Assembly: GCA_022825925.1 (NCBI GenBank)
Contig: JAJDVW010000105.1
Span: 26,624-90,623, forward strand
Direction of reading: 5' to 3'
DNA length: 64,000 bases
Origin: Pseudomonadales bacterium
GTDB taxonomy: Bacteria; Pseudomonadota; Gammaproteobacteria; Pseudomonadales; Azotimanducaceae
Numbering within the stretch: position 1 is the stretch's first letter; every line of letters begins with the position of its first letter. Below the pieces are notes generated by a model, which was not told the origin of the DNA, did no database searches, and saw nothing but the letters and a program-made list of their open reading frames with translations. A program made the position numbers and the translations under genes. Of this stretch, positions 50,613-61,361 are shown one piece after another.

Positions 50613-51324
50613 GCTGCCGTCCCTGGCTGAGCCCCCTCATCGGCACGTCGAGCGCGACGCCCCGGCTCCTCAACGCCGGCTCGAGGAACTCGCGATAACG
50701 TTCACCGGCGAGGAACACCACGGTGTCCGCATCGGCGAGGCACGGCTCAAGCGCCTCGAGCACGTTGCCTGCCCATGTGCTCCGCTCCACCTTCCGCATC
50801 GTGATCAGGGTCTTCTCGTAAGGCCGGACTACGTCCTCGGGATCGACGAGACCGTACTTGGCGGACAGGATGCGCCACGCGCCGCCTTCGCGTTCGACGT
50901 AGGCTCGCGCCTTCCGGAACCAGTCCGAGACATAGAGGTCCTTCGCCTTGGCAGGCTGCGGCAGCTTGGTCTTCACGCACGACACGAGGAACAGCCGCCG
51001 CCCAACGGCACTGGCGTCAACCGCCTCTGCGGAATCAACCCGGGAAGCCGCGGGTCCCGGCGGCTTCGCCGTGCGCAGTCGAGACTGTGCGGCGGTACCA
51101 GCGCGACGGGGGACCACGTTCCCGGCGCGCGGTTCCACTCGGTAGCGGAACAGCGTCGACGCCAATGCGCTGCACACCGCTGGAACGCGGCAAGTCAAAC
51201 CCAGGTTCCGGTGCACATCGCCGGCCCGAATGGTCACGGTTCGCTCCTGAGCCAGCCGCGCAGGCTCAACGTAATGGTCGAGTGCGTACCGCCGAATCCG
51301 CTCTGCCAGGGACGCCTCAGGCAT
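50581..51324 (-). CDS. DUF6884 domain protein with N-terminal extension
   Basis: RLFLVSCVKTKLPQPAKAKDLYVSDWFRKARAYVE...RILSAKYGLVDPEDVVRPYEKTL. Confidence 0.75.
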   Translation of the reverse strand: MPEASLAERIRRYALDHYVEPARLAQERTVTIRAGDVHRNLGLTCRVPAVCSALASTLFRYRVEPRAGNVVPRRAGTAAQSRLRTAKPPGPAASRVDSAEAVDASAVGRRLFLVSCVKTKLPQPAKAKDLYVSDWFRKARAYVEREGGAWRILSAKYGLVDPEDVVRPYEKTLITMRKVERSTWAGNVLEALEPCLADADTVVFLAGERYREFLEPALRSRGVALDVPMRGLSQGRQLAWLGARLRG

Positions 51325-51416
51325 GGCCAGCGTCCTCCCTCCTATCCCCAGGCGCCACCATCAATCCGCGCGACGACCGACCGACCGGAACCACGCCCAT
51401 TCTCTTACATGCAAAG

Positions 51417-52136
51417 TCAGATCCACCTGGGGCACACCTGGGTCAACGGACAGGGAACGCAGTCCGGTTCTGTGGCGTGGCACCATTGCTGCCCGATCCG
51501 CCACGCCGGCCAGTCCAGTTGGCCCGGGAACCCCGGATTCAGCCGCCGGCCAGCCCGAATCGCTTCGCTCGCGGAGTCGCCTTCCACGAGCCCGGCGCGA
51601 CGGAACACGCGCATGAGATGGACATCCGGCTTCACGTCTATCTGCCGCTCCTGCCCCCTGAAGCAGCCGAAGTCGTCCCGGAGGATCCGTGTCGCCATGG
51701 CAGCGATCCCGGCCCCGAGCCCATGAATCTCCTGCAGCGTCTTCTCCACCTCCGCCCGAGAAGCGTTGCTCCAGATGCCGTCAGCGGCTCCGCCGAACCG
51801 GTCGCAGACCAGGCGCGAAGCATCGGACACGGTTCTCGCGCCTGTCTTCGTGCCGTACCTCGGACGGACAGGCAAGCCGTCAGGCAATTCGATCAGTTCC
51901 GTTTCGCTCATGGATGCGAGCCGCGCGGGATCCAGACAGCCTGCGTGATCGATCTCTACCGGATTCCGCCATGCCTTCTGCCAGGGCATGCCCCGATCGA
52001 AAGCCACGGCGAGAAGGAACGCCAACGGGTTGCTTCGGACGAGGCGCTCCGTCTCCGGGTCCAACGCGCTCCAGTCGGAGACGCCTCGAGACTCGCCGAA
52101 TTCCTTGAGTCGCTCTACGACCGCCCTGGCTTCCAT
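51417..52136 (-). CDS. Endonuclease III-like HhH protein with C-terminal Fe-S cysteine loop
   Basis: IHGLGAGIAAMATRIL (HhH-like) and CHATEPDCVPCPLTQVC cysteine pattern. Confidence 0.65.
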   Translation of the reverse strand: MEARAVVERLKEFGESRGVSDWSALDPETERLVRSNPLAFLLAVAFDRGMPWQKAWRNPVEIDHAGCLDPARLASMSETELIELPDGLPVRPRYGTKTGARTVSDASRLVCDRFGGAADGIWSNASRAEVEKTLQEIHGLGAGIAAMATRILRDDFGCFRGQERQIDVKPDVHLMRVFRRAGLVEGDSASEAIRAGRRLNPGFPGQLDWPAWRIGQQWCHATEPDCVPCPLTQVCPRWI

Positions 52137-52330
52137 CGTCCGACGCGTGCTCCTTACCAACCGAGCCGCCAGTCGTGCTCGGAATTGCGACTGGCCCTTC
52201 CGTAGTCACGGATTACGGGAGCGTGCAACCGGCGTCGGAGGGCATCCGTGGCAGAGTTTAAGACGCAGGAATCCAAGGACCTCTCGGACCCCTAAAGCTT
52301 CAACCAAAACAAATACTTAAGAAACGTACT

Positions 52331-52375
52331 GGTGGAGGCGGCGTCCACCACTATGGGGTTTTCGGCAGATTCTCA
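52331..52375 (+). repeat. att-like repeat, copy 2, upstream of the intact integrase
   Basis: GGTGGAGGCGGCGTCCACCACTATGGGGTTTTCGGCAGATTCT. Confidence 0.7.
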
Positions 52376-52488
52376 ACGCCTCTCAAAGTTCACTTAACGT
52401 ACTGATAACTTACCTATTTTTCAATCTTGACGTTTCATACCGATTGGCTTAGGCTCACACAATAACTGATAACTCAAGTGATTACCCG

Positions 52489-53697
52489 ATGCGCCGACCC
52501 CAACGACTATCGGCCTCCTTCGTCAAGACTGTCAACGTCCCAGGCCGCTACGGCGACGGGCGTGGCGGCCACGGACTCTCCCTGCTCGTCAAGCCAATGC
52601 GTGCCGGCGGCTTTTCCAAGTCCTGGTCGCAAAGGCTACTCGTCAACGGCCGGCCAACCAACATCGGCCTGGGAGGCTACCCCATCGTAACGCTCGCCGA
52701 GGCCCGCCGAGCGGTCATAGCCAATCGCAGGGCGGTCGCACAGGGACGCGACCCGCGCGCCGGGGGCGTGCCAACCTTCGAAGAGGCAGCCGAAAAGGTG
52801 ATCGCCATGCACGAGCCGACCTGGAAGGACGGCGCGAGGTCCGCCGCCATCTGGCGATCGAGCCTGAGGGACTACGCCATGCCGCGCCTTGGCCGAAAGA
52901 CCGTCGACTCCATCACGACGGCTGACGTCATGGCCGTCCTCGTTCCGATCTGGAGCACGAAGCGCGAGACGGCGCGCAGAGTTCGCCAACGCATCGGCGC
53001 TGTCATGAAGTGGAGCGTCGCCCACCGGTACCGACAGGACAACCCTGCCGGGGATGCGATCGCCGAAGCACTCCCGCGCGACGGCACGTCCACAAAGATT
53101 CACCACCGCGCCCTGCCTCATGCCGAGGTCGGTGCCGCGGTCGCCAAAATTCGCGCTTCCGGGGCGTACCGCTCGACCGTTTTCGCTTTCGAGTTTCTAG
53201 TCCTCACCGCCTGTAGATCGGGCGAGGTCAGAGGCGCCCGGTGGGAGGAGGTCGACTTCGAATCTGCCACCTGGACCGTCCCCGCGTCCCGCATGAAGAT
53301 GGCACGCCCGCATCGCGTACCGCTCTCTGACCGCGCCATCCAGGTCCTCAAAAAGGCTCGGGAACTGTCCGCCGACCACGACCTCGTGTTCCCATCACCG
53401 ACCGGCCGCATACTGAGCGACAGCACAATCTCGAAACTTGTGCGGGAAAACGGCATTGGTTGTGTGCCCCACGGCATGAGGAGCTCTTTCCGCGACTGGG
53501 CCGCCGAGTGCTCAGATGCCCCGCGGGAAGTATGCGAGCTCGCTTTGGCTCACGTAAACAGCGACCGCGTCGAGGCCGCCTACCGGCGCTCGGACCTCTT
53601 CGAGAAGCGAAGAGAACTGATGGCCCAGTGGTCAGCCTATATCGGCCAAACGCGCGAGTTGACGTCAGTCCAGATCTCGGCCGTTTCAGCGAGTTGA
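52489..53697 (+). CDS. P4-type tyrosine integrase
   Basis: DUF4102-like N-terminus; CRSGEVRGARW, HGMRSSFRDWAAE, LAHVNSDRVEAAYRRSD. Confidence 0.93.
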   Translation: MRRPQRLSASFVKTVNVPGRYGDGRGGHGLSLLVKPMRAGGFSKSWSQRLLVNGRPTNIGLGGYPIVTLAEARRAVIANRRAVAQGRDPRAGGVPTFEEAAEKVIAMHEPTWKDGARSAAIWRSSLRDYAMPRLGRKTVDSITTADVMAVLVPIWSTKRETARRVRQRIGAVMKWSVAHRYRQDNPAGDAIAEALPRDGTSTKIHHRALPHAEVGAAVAKIRASGAYRSTVFAFEFLVLTACRSGEVRGARWEEVDFESATWTVPASRMKMARPHRVPLSDRAIQVLKKARELSADHDLVFPSPTGRILSDSTISKLVRENGIGCVPHGMRSSFRDWAAECSDAPREVCELALAHVNSDRVEAAYRRSDLFEKRRELMAQWSAYIGQTRELTSVQISAVSAS

Positions 53698-53737
53698 ACC
53701 CACAGCGCGCGGGGTCGCTCTGCGCCTGATGACCCGC

Positions 53738-56700
53738 TCACCGCTCCGCTCCGCCGACGGACTCAGCGCCATCCCCCAAGCCTTCGCTACTCTCTGCCAC
53801 CATGCGCCACGACTCACCGCAGAGTATCCACTTGCCGGCGAGTCGGACGGGGTTTTCTATGGGTAGTACTCGGTGTCGCCCCTCGTCCGTTTTCTCCACC
53901 ACGTACAGATACCACGAGTTCTCCGTCTCAAAAGCCTTCCGGATCTGAGCACCACTAAGTTCCACGACCTCGTCGCCGTTCCAGGGCCGCCCTCTACCCT
54001 TGACCTCGATGAGCCGGACCTCCTGCGTCTTGGGATCAGTGCTACGAATGTCCCAGCCAGCCTGATGCGGATCGCCAAGTTCCGGCTCGCGTCCGGCCTC
54101 TATCTCGTACTGCGCCGCGGCCTCTCGATACTCCTCGTCACCCAATAGTCTGACCTCGTCGCCGTCGCCGTTGCCTTCGTCGGTCATCGTGTCTTCACCC
54201 GTGTCGTCCTCGGCCGGGTCCGGCACGATCTCTCCTTTGAGCGACCCCCGTAACTCGCGCACGAGAGCTTTCTGCTTTGCCAAGGCTCTGTCCTTGCTAT
54301 ACGACCCGCCCAGCGACCCTGCGTCCTCTGATCCTGACTCCTCGCCACCTCCATCGTTGATCTCGTCCGAAAGTTCGCCTCCCGACGTGGGTGAATCAGT
54401 GTCGCCACCACCCCCGGATGTCGATCCTCCGCCGCGTTGCACATCGCCTCGCGTTCCCGCATAGATATCCTGCGGCCTCTCATTGCCCTCATCCGCCACA
54501 CTTTCGAATCCCGCGCTTCCATCAGCAGCCGCGCCCGGTTCTGGTGCGCCCGGCCAGACCAGCGCTGGCGCGTGTGAACGACGGAACTTCTCCGCTGCCA
54601 GGAAGAAATCGCCATTGCCGATCGCCGTGAGCATCCCCGTGAGATCGGCCGCGAGCCCCGCGCGTTGCCCAAAGGAGAAGTCCCTTAGCAACTCCTTCGC
54701 CGCGTCCGCACCGAATTGAAGCGGCGCGCCCGGCAAGCGTCAGCGAACCCGCGTGCAGACGAGCGTTAACTGGTACCACTTCCACCGGGGCATCCCCGAT
54801 ACCGACACTCAAATGAAGCTCACCCACGTGCACCAAATCTGGTCTCGACTGCGCCAAGACACGCGGATTCTCACTGTCTTCGTCCGTCGACTCGCCTCCC
54901 CGGACACCTCGGACGAGCTGGTAGACCAGGTCGAATCTGGACTCCCATTCCGCAGGAACCTGCACGGGCTCGTCACCTCGCCAGTCCATCGTGATGCACG
55001 ACGAAAGTGTCCGCAGCCCGATCGACTCGGCCACGCGAAGTTGCTCCACCAGCGAGCGGCCCAAATGGCCCCCGGTAACCGTGCGGAACTCGCCTTGCCT
55101 CGGAAGAAATCGCCGATCGTCGATGTCGTCCAGATAGACATCCGTCGTGTCCGCCAAGTGGAGCCATTCCCTGTCGGCGAAAACCATCGCCTGAGGTAGG
55201 CCAGACTGCCACCGCTCAAGAAGCCGATGATCGGTCGCGCTATCGTCCAGACAGTACGCATAGGCGGTCGGGAGCACATCACGGACCTCGTTCGCCAAAC
55301 CCTCAGGCGAACTCCTGGCACGACCCCAAACGTCGAATATGTAGTCCAGCGCTTGGCTACCTGTTGTCGTCTCGGGAATCTCCCACGGGAAATCCGGATG
55401 CGTCAGTTCCGCCCGGAGCGCCTCCTCTATCCGGTCCAACGGGACAACCCAGCCACCGAGTGCGCCGCGAAGACGCCCCCCTGACCGCTTGACGAGCCGG
55501 TCGAGTCTGACTCGCCGATTGTCCAGCGTCGGTAGGGCCAAACGACTCAACACCCCCTTGAGCAACTCGCCGTCCGTCGCCGTCGCGATCTCTTCACGGC
55601 ACTCGGCAAGGAGGCCCGAGAGCTCCGACGAGTCGAGATGGGATCCGGTCTTGGCCAGCCTGTGGAGCGATTTCGCTTCGGGGATTTCGACCCCGAATCT
55701 CACACCTTCCTGATCCAGCATGGAGACAAGCTCGGCGGATAGTGTCGCGAACGGCGCGTCCTCACGTGCCGCATCGAATCCCGGGAGAGCTTCTTGCGGC
55801 AATCTGAGTTCACGGTCATCGCAAGGCACCCACGCGAGCTGAGACAGCCGCCTCACCCAGGCGCTAGAGAGGTTTCCTCGTCGCTCAAAGCGTGAGTAGT
55901 ACGAGTACCTCGCCTCCCGCCTGCCTTTGCCCTTTAGTCTCCTGAAACCGTCTTCGAGCCACGCCGCCATGGCCGATCGAAGCTCTCTGGGAGCATCAGG
56001 GTCGGGCAATGGTGGTTCGATGTCGTAATCAAGCAGCGTGTACCCGCTGTCGTTGGACTCTGGAATGTCGCTCGCGTCATCCCCCAGGAACGACGCGACA
56101 ACCTCGCGCTCCCATCGGCCCGCTGTCGCCACGATGCTCTTCACCACCACGCCACCTTTGGCGCCGGCGCTCTCGAAGAACATGCGCCACTCGTGGGAGC
56201 TGGCCCCCTTTGGATCCGTTTCCACATAGGACGGCGTGATCCCCGACGAGTCCGGCCAGATACGACGGAGATCTTGGCCATGCCCGACATACGGATCCGC
56301 GACTAGCGAGTCTCCAACAGGAACACCAAACTCCTCACCTTCCGACCGAACCAGAACGCGATACAACAAATCGGGCCGATTTCGGTGTTTCGCCCATTGC
56401 CCGAACGGAACGAGTAAGGACCAGTCGGGTTCCACCTGCGAGTCCAAATCCCCTAGTGCAGCCTCCGCGACGTCTCGAAGGCCTACGCTATTGGCGTGTT
56501 CTTCGATCCAAGCCCAAGCCCGCCGCGTGTACCCCTGGGTCCGACTCTCGCGACCTCCGTTGGCGAAGCGAAGCGACCCACTCAGTATCCAAGCGATTTC
56601 TATCAGCGACGAACGGTTTGATTAGGCGGCGAGCCGCTGTCCCGCCTGGCTCACCTTCCGCGGGAAGCGCGTCGCTCAGAAAAGTTGCTCGTCGAACAGC

Positions 56701-58341
56701 AACCCACTCTCCCGCCACCGAACGAACGCACCGCAAATCCAGGTCTCCCCAGTCGTCGTTCGAAGACAGCTCCGCGACAGCGGCCCACAGGCGAAAGAGT
56801 TGCTGTCTCCGGTGTACCGATTCTCCAGCGAGCGCCCGCCACCAATCCTCAAGTCCGTCTTTCCAAATCTCTTCCAGTTCCCCCGGCGACATCTCGCCGA
56901 GAAGCCCAATGTCTCGTAGAAGTCCAGCCGCCCCGCGTCCCAGCACGTCGTCCATGAGCACGCGCCCCTTTAGGAGCATTGCTGGCCGCAAGTCCGGTTG
57001 CTGGTCAAACGCGCGCGCCATTGGGGGAGGCGGGACAAGCGTCTCCCTCCCCGAGGCATACGCCACCGTATTCGCCGTGTCCGCCCAAACGGGTATCACC
57101 GCGGCCTCGCCGATCCGTTCACGCAACGTCGACCGCCATTCCTCCTCTACGAGAAGTGACTCGAGACCGCCGGCCTCCGCCGAGGGTCGGGCAAGGACCT
57201 TGAACACCGCCCGCGCTGCAGCCGGGTCTCGATGAGTGTCCGCAGACCATCGGAGCACCAGCGCGAGAACGCCCGCCATCTCCCTTGCGATACCTCGTTG
57301 CCACGGATTGTCCTCGATCTCCCGGAGACCATTCCGCGAGATGTTCAATAGCCAGTCAGCGTTGATGTGTAGACCGAACGGCAGCGTCACTTCGGTAGGC
57401 AACGTCGCGTAGACGCGTCCTCTCCTCGGTGGCTCGGGCATCCCCTCGTTATCGAGGGGTAGCACCCCGAGTACCCGACGAGCCCTGGTTGCCTCAGCGT
57501 AGACCTGCGCTCGGTCCTCTCGCGCGGGCTTGATCTTGCGGTGTTCGAGAAAGCAGGCGATCGCCGCCTTCGAAGGCTCGAATTCCGCCTCGAAGACGCG
57601 CCAGAGCAGGTTCTCATCGTCCGAAAGCGCGGCAACCTCGTAGTTGCCCTCGCTCTCCCTTACGGCGCCCAACTCCCAGATCTGGCGGTTGATCTGAAGC
57701 CTCTCCAAGCCGGACATCGCCAGGATGGCTAACGGAGCGCGGTCTTCGTCGGGTAGCAGGTGCGATATGTCTGATGCTAGTGCCTTGTCTTCCTCTGTTC
57801 GTCGCCGCAACTCGAACCGTGTCGTATAGCCGTGGCCTGGTGGCGCGATCGCCTCATCCCACATCGGAACTACCGCGCCGAGGAACTGTCGCTGTACGTC
57901 TCCGTATTCTTCGCCCTTCTCTTGAGCTATCTCGTACCTGAATTTCCAGTCCCAGCCCGAGACTCTAGCCTCTTGAAAACGCATGAAGACGCTCTTGAAG
58001 CCGATTCCCATGAACCCGACGGAACGCGCTCCCTTCGTTGAGCGAAATACCTTCGAGAGCCCTTCAACATCCTTCTCCTCCAGTGACCGCATTCCGTTGT
58101 GTTGAAACACCAATACGTCCCCAGCCTCTACGACCTGAACGGAAATCGAGTTTGCTCCTGCGTCGAGGGCGTTCTGGACCAGCTCGAAGAGATATACCCA
58201 CCGGCCGTCGAAACTCAGCTCAATCACGTTCAGCAGCCCGAGCCCATCTGGTGACCCGTAGAAGGCGCGGTTCTCTTCGCTCAACTTTGCTATGAACGCC
58301 TGTCGGCTCTCCCTGGTTGTGTCCACTAGGCTCTTTCCCAC
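53738..58341 (-). pseudogene. NO VEIN/sacsin-like ATPase with C-terminal DUF3883 (PD-(D/E)xK-like) domain, split by two frameshifts
   Basis: ORFs 56488-58341 (ELVQNALDAGANSI...GFMGIGFKSVF), 54522-56447 and 53738-54736 (GWDIRSTDPKTQEVRLIEVKG) join into one protein. Confidence 0.75.
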
Positions 58342-59021
58342 AAGTTACGTTGAGATATCGGGACAAGCGCGCACATCTGCCGCACACCAAGCTTGGCGCC
58401 AGCCTGCTTCGGGCCAGACGCGGTTGGGCTCGCCACTCCAGCCCACAACTGCCCGAGCATCCTGACAATCGGAGCGTTTCCTCGACCTATTCTAGCCTCC
58501 GCCAAGCTGCGCTCGCCCGTCTAGCGAGATCGACGGCCAGCCATACAAGACAATGGGCGTTGCCTTCCGGCCCGCGCCCTATTCGCCTACGGCGAACCGA
58601 GCCCGCTACGGCGGTCTCGGCCCATTCGGGTGACGGTCGCTAACGCTTGCGCCCTCCGGGCGCCGATGCCGAGGTCTGCTGTATTGCTGGTCTGTCTGAC
58701 GCCTCAACAGGCCGCGACCGACACGTTCACGAACTTGACGACGGTTCTCTCAGCGTCCGAAAGCACGAAATCAACGCCGCCGCGCTGAACCACAACGCCC
58801 GTGCCGCTCGGCAGCAGTGTTCACCGCCCTGCTGAAGGGCGCAGACCACGACACGACTCCGTCGTATGCCCGCCAGGGTGCCACGCGTGCTCGCGCGGTC
58901 AACCGGACGGTTCTCCGCTTCGCTCCGACCTCGCTGGCGCGAGGTGACCGCCCTGCGCGCGCGTGCCGCCTGTCCAGGCACCGACGCACTCCGCGTCGCA
59001 ACACCTGAACAGGAGACCGAC

Positions 59022-59561
59022 ATGGACCTCGAGATCCTCATCGCCCAATGGAGCGGAAAGCTCCCGCCGGGCTTCGTTCGGCACGCCGTCGTCCAGCTGG
59101 AGCCGCCACGATGCGTGCAGCCGAGATGCAAACGACCAGCCTCGCTTAAGGCCAACGGGGAGTACGCGAAGTCGTGCGAGCCCTGCAGGATTCGTAGAGC
59201 GAAGTCCTGCAAGCGCCGCCGAGCCGCGCTGGTAGCCGAAGGCGGATGCAGAAGATGCGCGTACCGCAAAAGGCTGGAGGGCGACTTCCTTTGCCAGCGG
59301 TGCCGCGACGAGCGCGACATCGAGCGCGCGCAGAAGCGCCAGGACGCCATCGACGCGGCGGCCATCGACGAGTTCGCCGCGCAGCCCGAGCGCGTCCACA
59401 AGGCCAGCGATCTGGACCGCGGCATATCCCCGTGGAACGGCAGACCGAAGCGTGAAGCCAGCGCAGCCTACTGGTCGCCGCTGCCGGATCCGGAGCCGCG
59501 CGAGGAGCGCGAGTGGGCGAAGGCCATCTCGGACACCGGCTGGCGGTACAGGCGTCACTGA
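59022..59561 (+). CDS. Cysteine-rich (zinc-ribbon-like) hypothetical protein
   Basis: CVQPRCKRP...CEPCRIRRAKSC...CRRCAYRKRLEGDFLCQRCRDERD. Confidence 0.6.
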   Translation: MDLEILIAQWSGKLPPGFVRHAVVQLEPPRCVQPRCKRPASLKANGEYAKSCEPCRIRRAKSCKRRRAALVAEGGCRRCAYRKRLEGDFLCQRCRDERDIERAQKRQDAIDAAAIDEFAAQPERVHKASDLDRGISPWNGRPKREASAAYWSPLPDPEPREEREWAKAISDTGWRYRRH

Positions 59562-59638
59562 CCGCATCACAACGCCGGGGCGCGCGGCTCTTCGGGGTCG
59601 CGCGTCCCGGTCCATCAACCCACACAGGAATCTCCACC

Positions 59639-59848
59639 ATGAACGACAACCACAACAACCAGCCCGACTCGATCGAAGAGCAGATCGTGCGCCTCGAAAT
59701 CCAGAAGATCCGCCTCGAAACGCAGCTGATCGAGGCCGGCATGCGCCGCGACCGCGTCCGCCTCGTGCTCGACATCGTCAAGTGGACCGTCATCACGGCC
59801 GCCGTGGCCTTCGCCTTCATCGCCGCCGACCGCCTCGGCTGGCTCTAG
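59639..59848 (+). CDS. Small membrane protein
   Basis: Coiled N-terminus and C-terminal TM; CACAGGAATC upstream of ATG. Confidence 0.6.
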   Translation: MNDNHNNQPDSIEEQIVRLEIQKIRLETQLIEAGMRRDRVRLVLDIVKWTVITAAVAFAFIAADRLGWL

Positions 59849-59875
59849 CCCGGATAACTCACCGATGTAGTGGAA

Positions 59876-59944
59876 AAAGGCTGTTTCCCGTGGCATAAGG
59901 GCTGTGCGATCAACGTCTTACGCCAACAAAAGGAAACAGCCTTT
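59876..59944 (+). repeat. Inverted repeat sequestering the transposase translation start
   Basis: AAAGGCTGTTTCC ... GGAAACAGCCTTT, 13-bp perfect arms, 43-nt spacer. Confidence 0.85.
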
Positions 59945-61361
59945 GGACACACAGTGTAGCGGCGCACAGCTCGATTTCCAGCCCTTCGGAAGGCGTCTGG
60001 TGACGGGCCGCCACGACGGCGGCCACATGAGTTCGGACGGCGGCGGGTTGTTGCTGCGCGAGGTGGACGGACGCATCGGACTGACGGAGCGGCTGGCCGG
60101 TTGCTTCGTGGACCATCGCAACCCCGCGAGCGTGGAGCACGACGTGCGCGCGCTGGTAGCGCAGCGCGTACATGCGCTGGCGCTGGGCTATGAGGATCTC
60201 AACGACCACGACGCGCTGCGGCGCGACGCGGTGCTGTCCCTGCTGGTTGGCCGGGCGGACCCGACCGGTGCGGACCGCGCGCGGGCGCGGCACCGGGGGG
60301 CGGCGCTGGCCAGCCCGAGCACGCTGAACCGGCTGGAACTCGGCCGGCCGGAGCAGCCGCGGGACCGCTACAAGCGCGTCGTGGCGCGTACCGAGGCGCT
60401 GGACGATCTGTTGGTCGAGTTGTTCATGGAGGCCCGCACTGAGCCGCCGCGGGAGCTGTGGCTGGATCTGGACGCCACGGACGATCCGCTGCACGGCGCC
60501 CAGGAGGGCCGCTTCTTCCACGGCTACTACCGTTGTTACTGCTACCTGCCGCTGTACGTGTTCTGCGGCGATCACCTGCTGCGCGCGCGGCTGCGGCGCG
60601 CGGACGAGGACCCGGCCGCGGGCGCCATCGGGGAACTCGGGCCCATCGTCGAACAACTGCGCCGGCGCTGGCCGCGCACACGCATCGTGGTGCGCGGCGA
60701 CTCGGGCTTCTGCCGCGACGCGATCATGAGCTGGTGCGAGGCACGGGGCCTCGACTACCTGTTCGGCCTGGCGCGCAACGATCGCCTGGTGGCGGCCCTG
60801 GGGGACGCGATGGAAGCGGCGCGCGCGGCGCACGAGCGCACCGGCCAGCCGGCGCGGCGCTTCGGCGACTTCGAGTACCGCACGCGCGACTCGTGGAGCC
60901 GCGCGCGGCGCGTGGTGGGCAAGGCGGAACACCTGGCCAAGGGGCCGAACCCACGCTTCGTGGTGACCAGCCTGCCGCGCCGCAAGGCCGCCGCGAAGCG
61001 GCTGTACGAGACGCTGTACTGCGCGCGCGGGGACATGGAGAACCGGATCAAGGAGCAGCAACTCGACCTGTTCGCCGACCGCACCAGCGCCCACGAGATG
61101 CGCGCCAACCAGTTACGCCTGTACTTCTCGTCGTTCGCCTACGTGCTGCTGCACGGGCTGCGACGGCTCGGGGCGCGGGGCACCGAACTGGCGCGCGCGC
61201 AGTGCGGCACGCTACGCCTCAAGCTCCTGAAGGTGGCGGTGCGCGTACGGATCACGGCGCGGCGCGTGTGGTTGTCGTTCCCGCGCGCCCATCCGCACGC
61301 GGAGGTCCTCGCCACGGTGCTGGCGAACCTGCGTCGGGAGCCTTGGCGGCACCCTTCGTGA
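59943..61361 (+). mobile_element. IS1380-family transposase (element ends not defined)
   Basis: LWLDLDATDDPLHGAQEGRFFHGYYRCYCYLPLYVFCGDHLL, RGDSGFCRD, YCARGDMENRIKEQQLDLFADRTSAH. Confidence 0.92.

Noticed and set aside
58342-59021. Possible third att copy right of the NOV-like gene
   Set aside because: No GGGGTTTTCGGCAGA-like sequence found by eye in this stretch.
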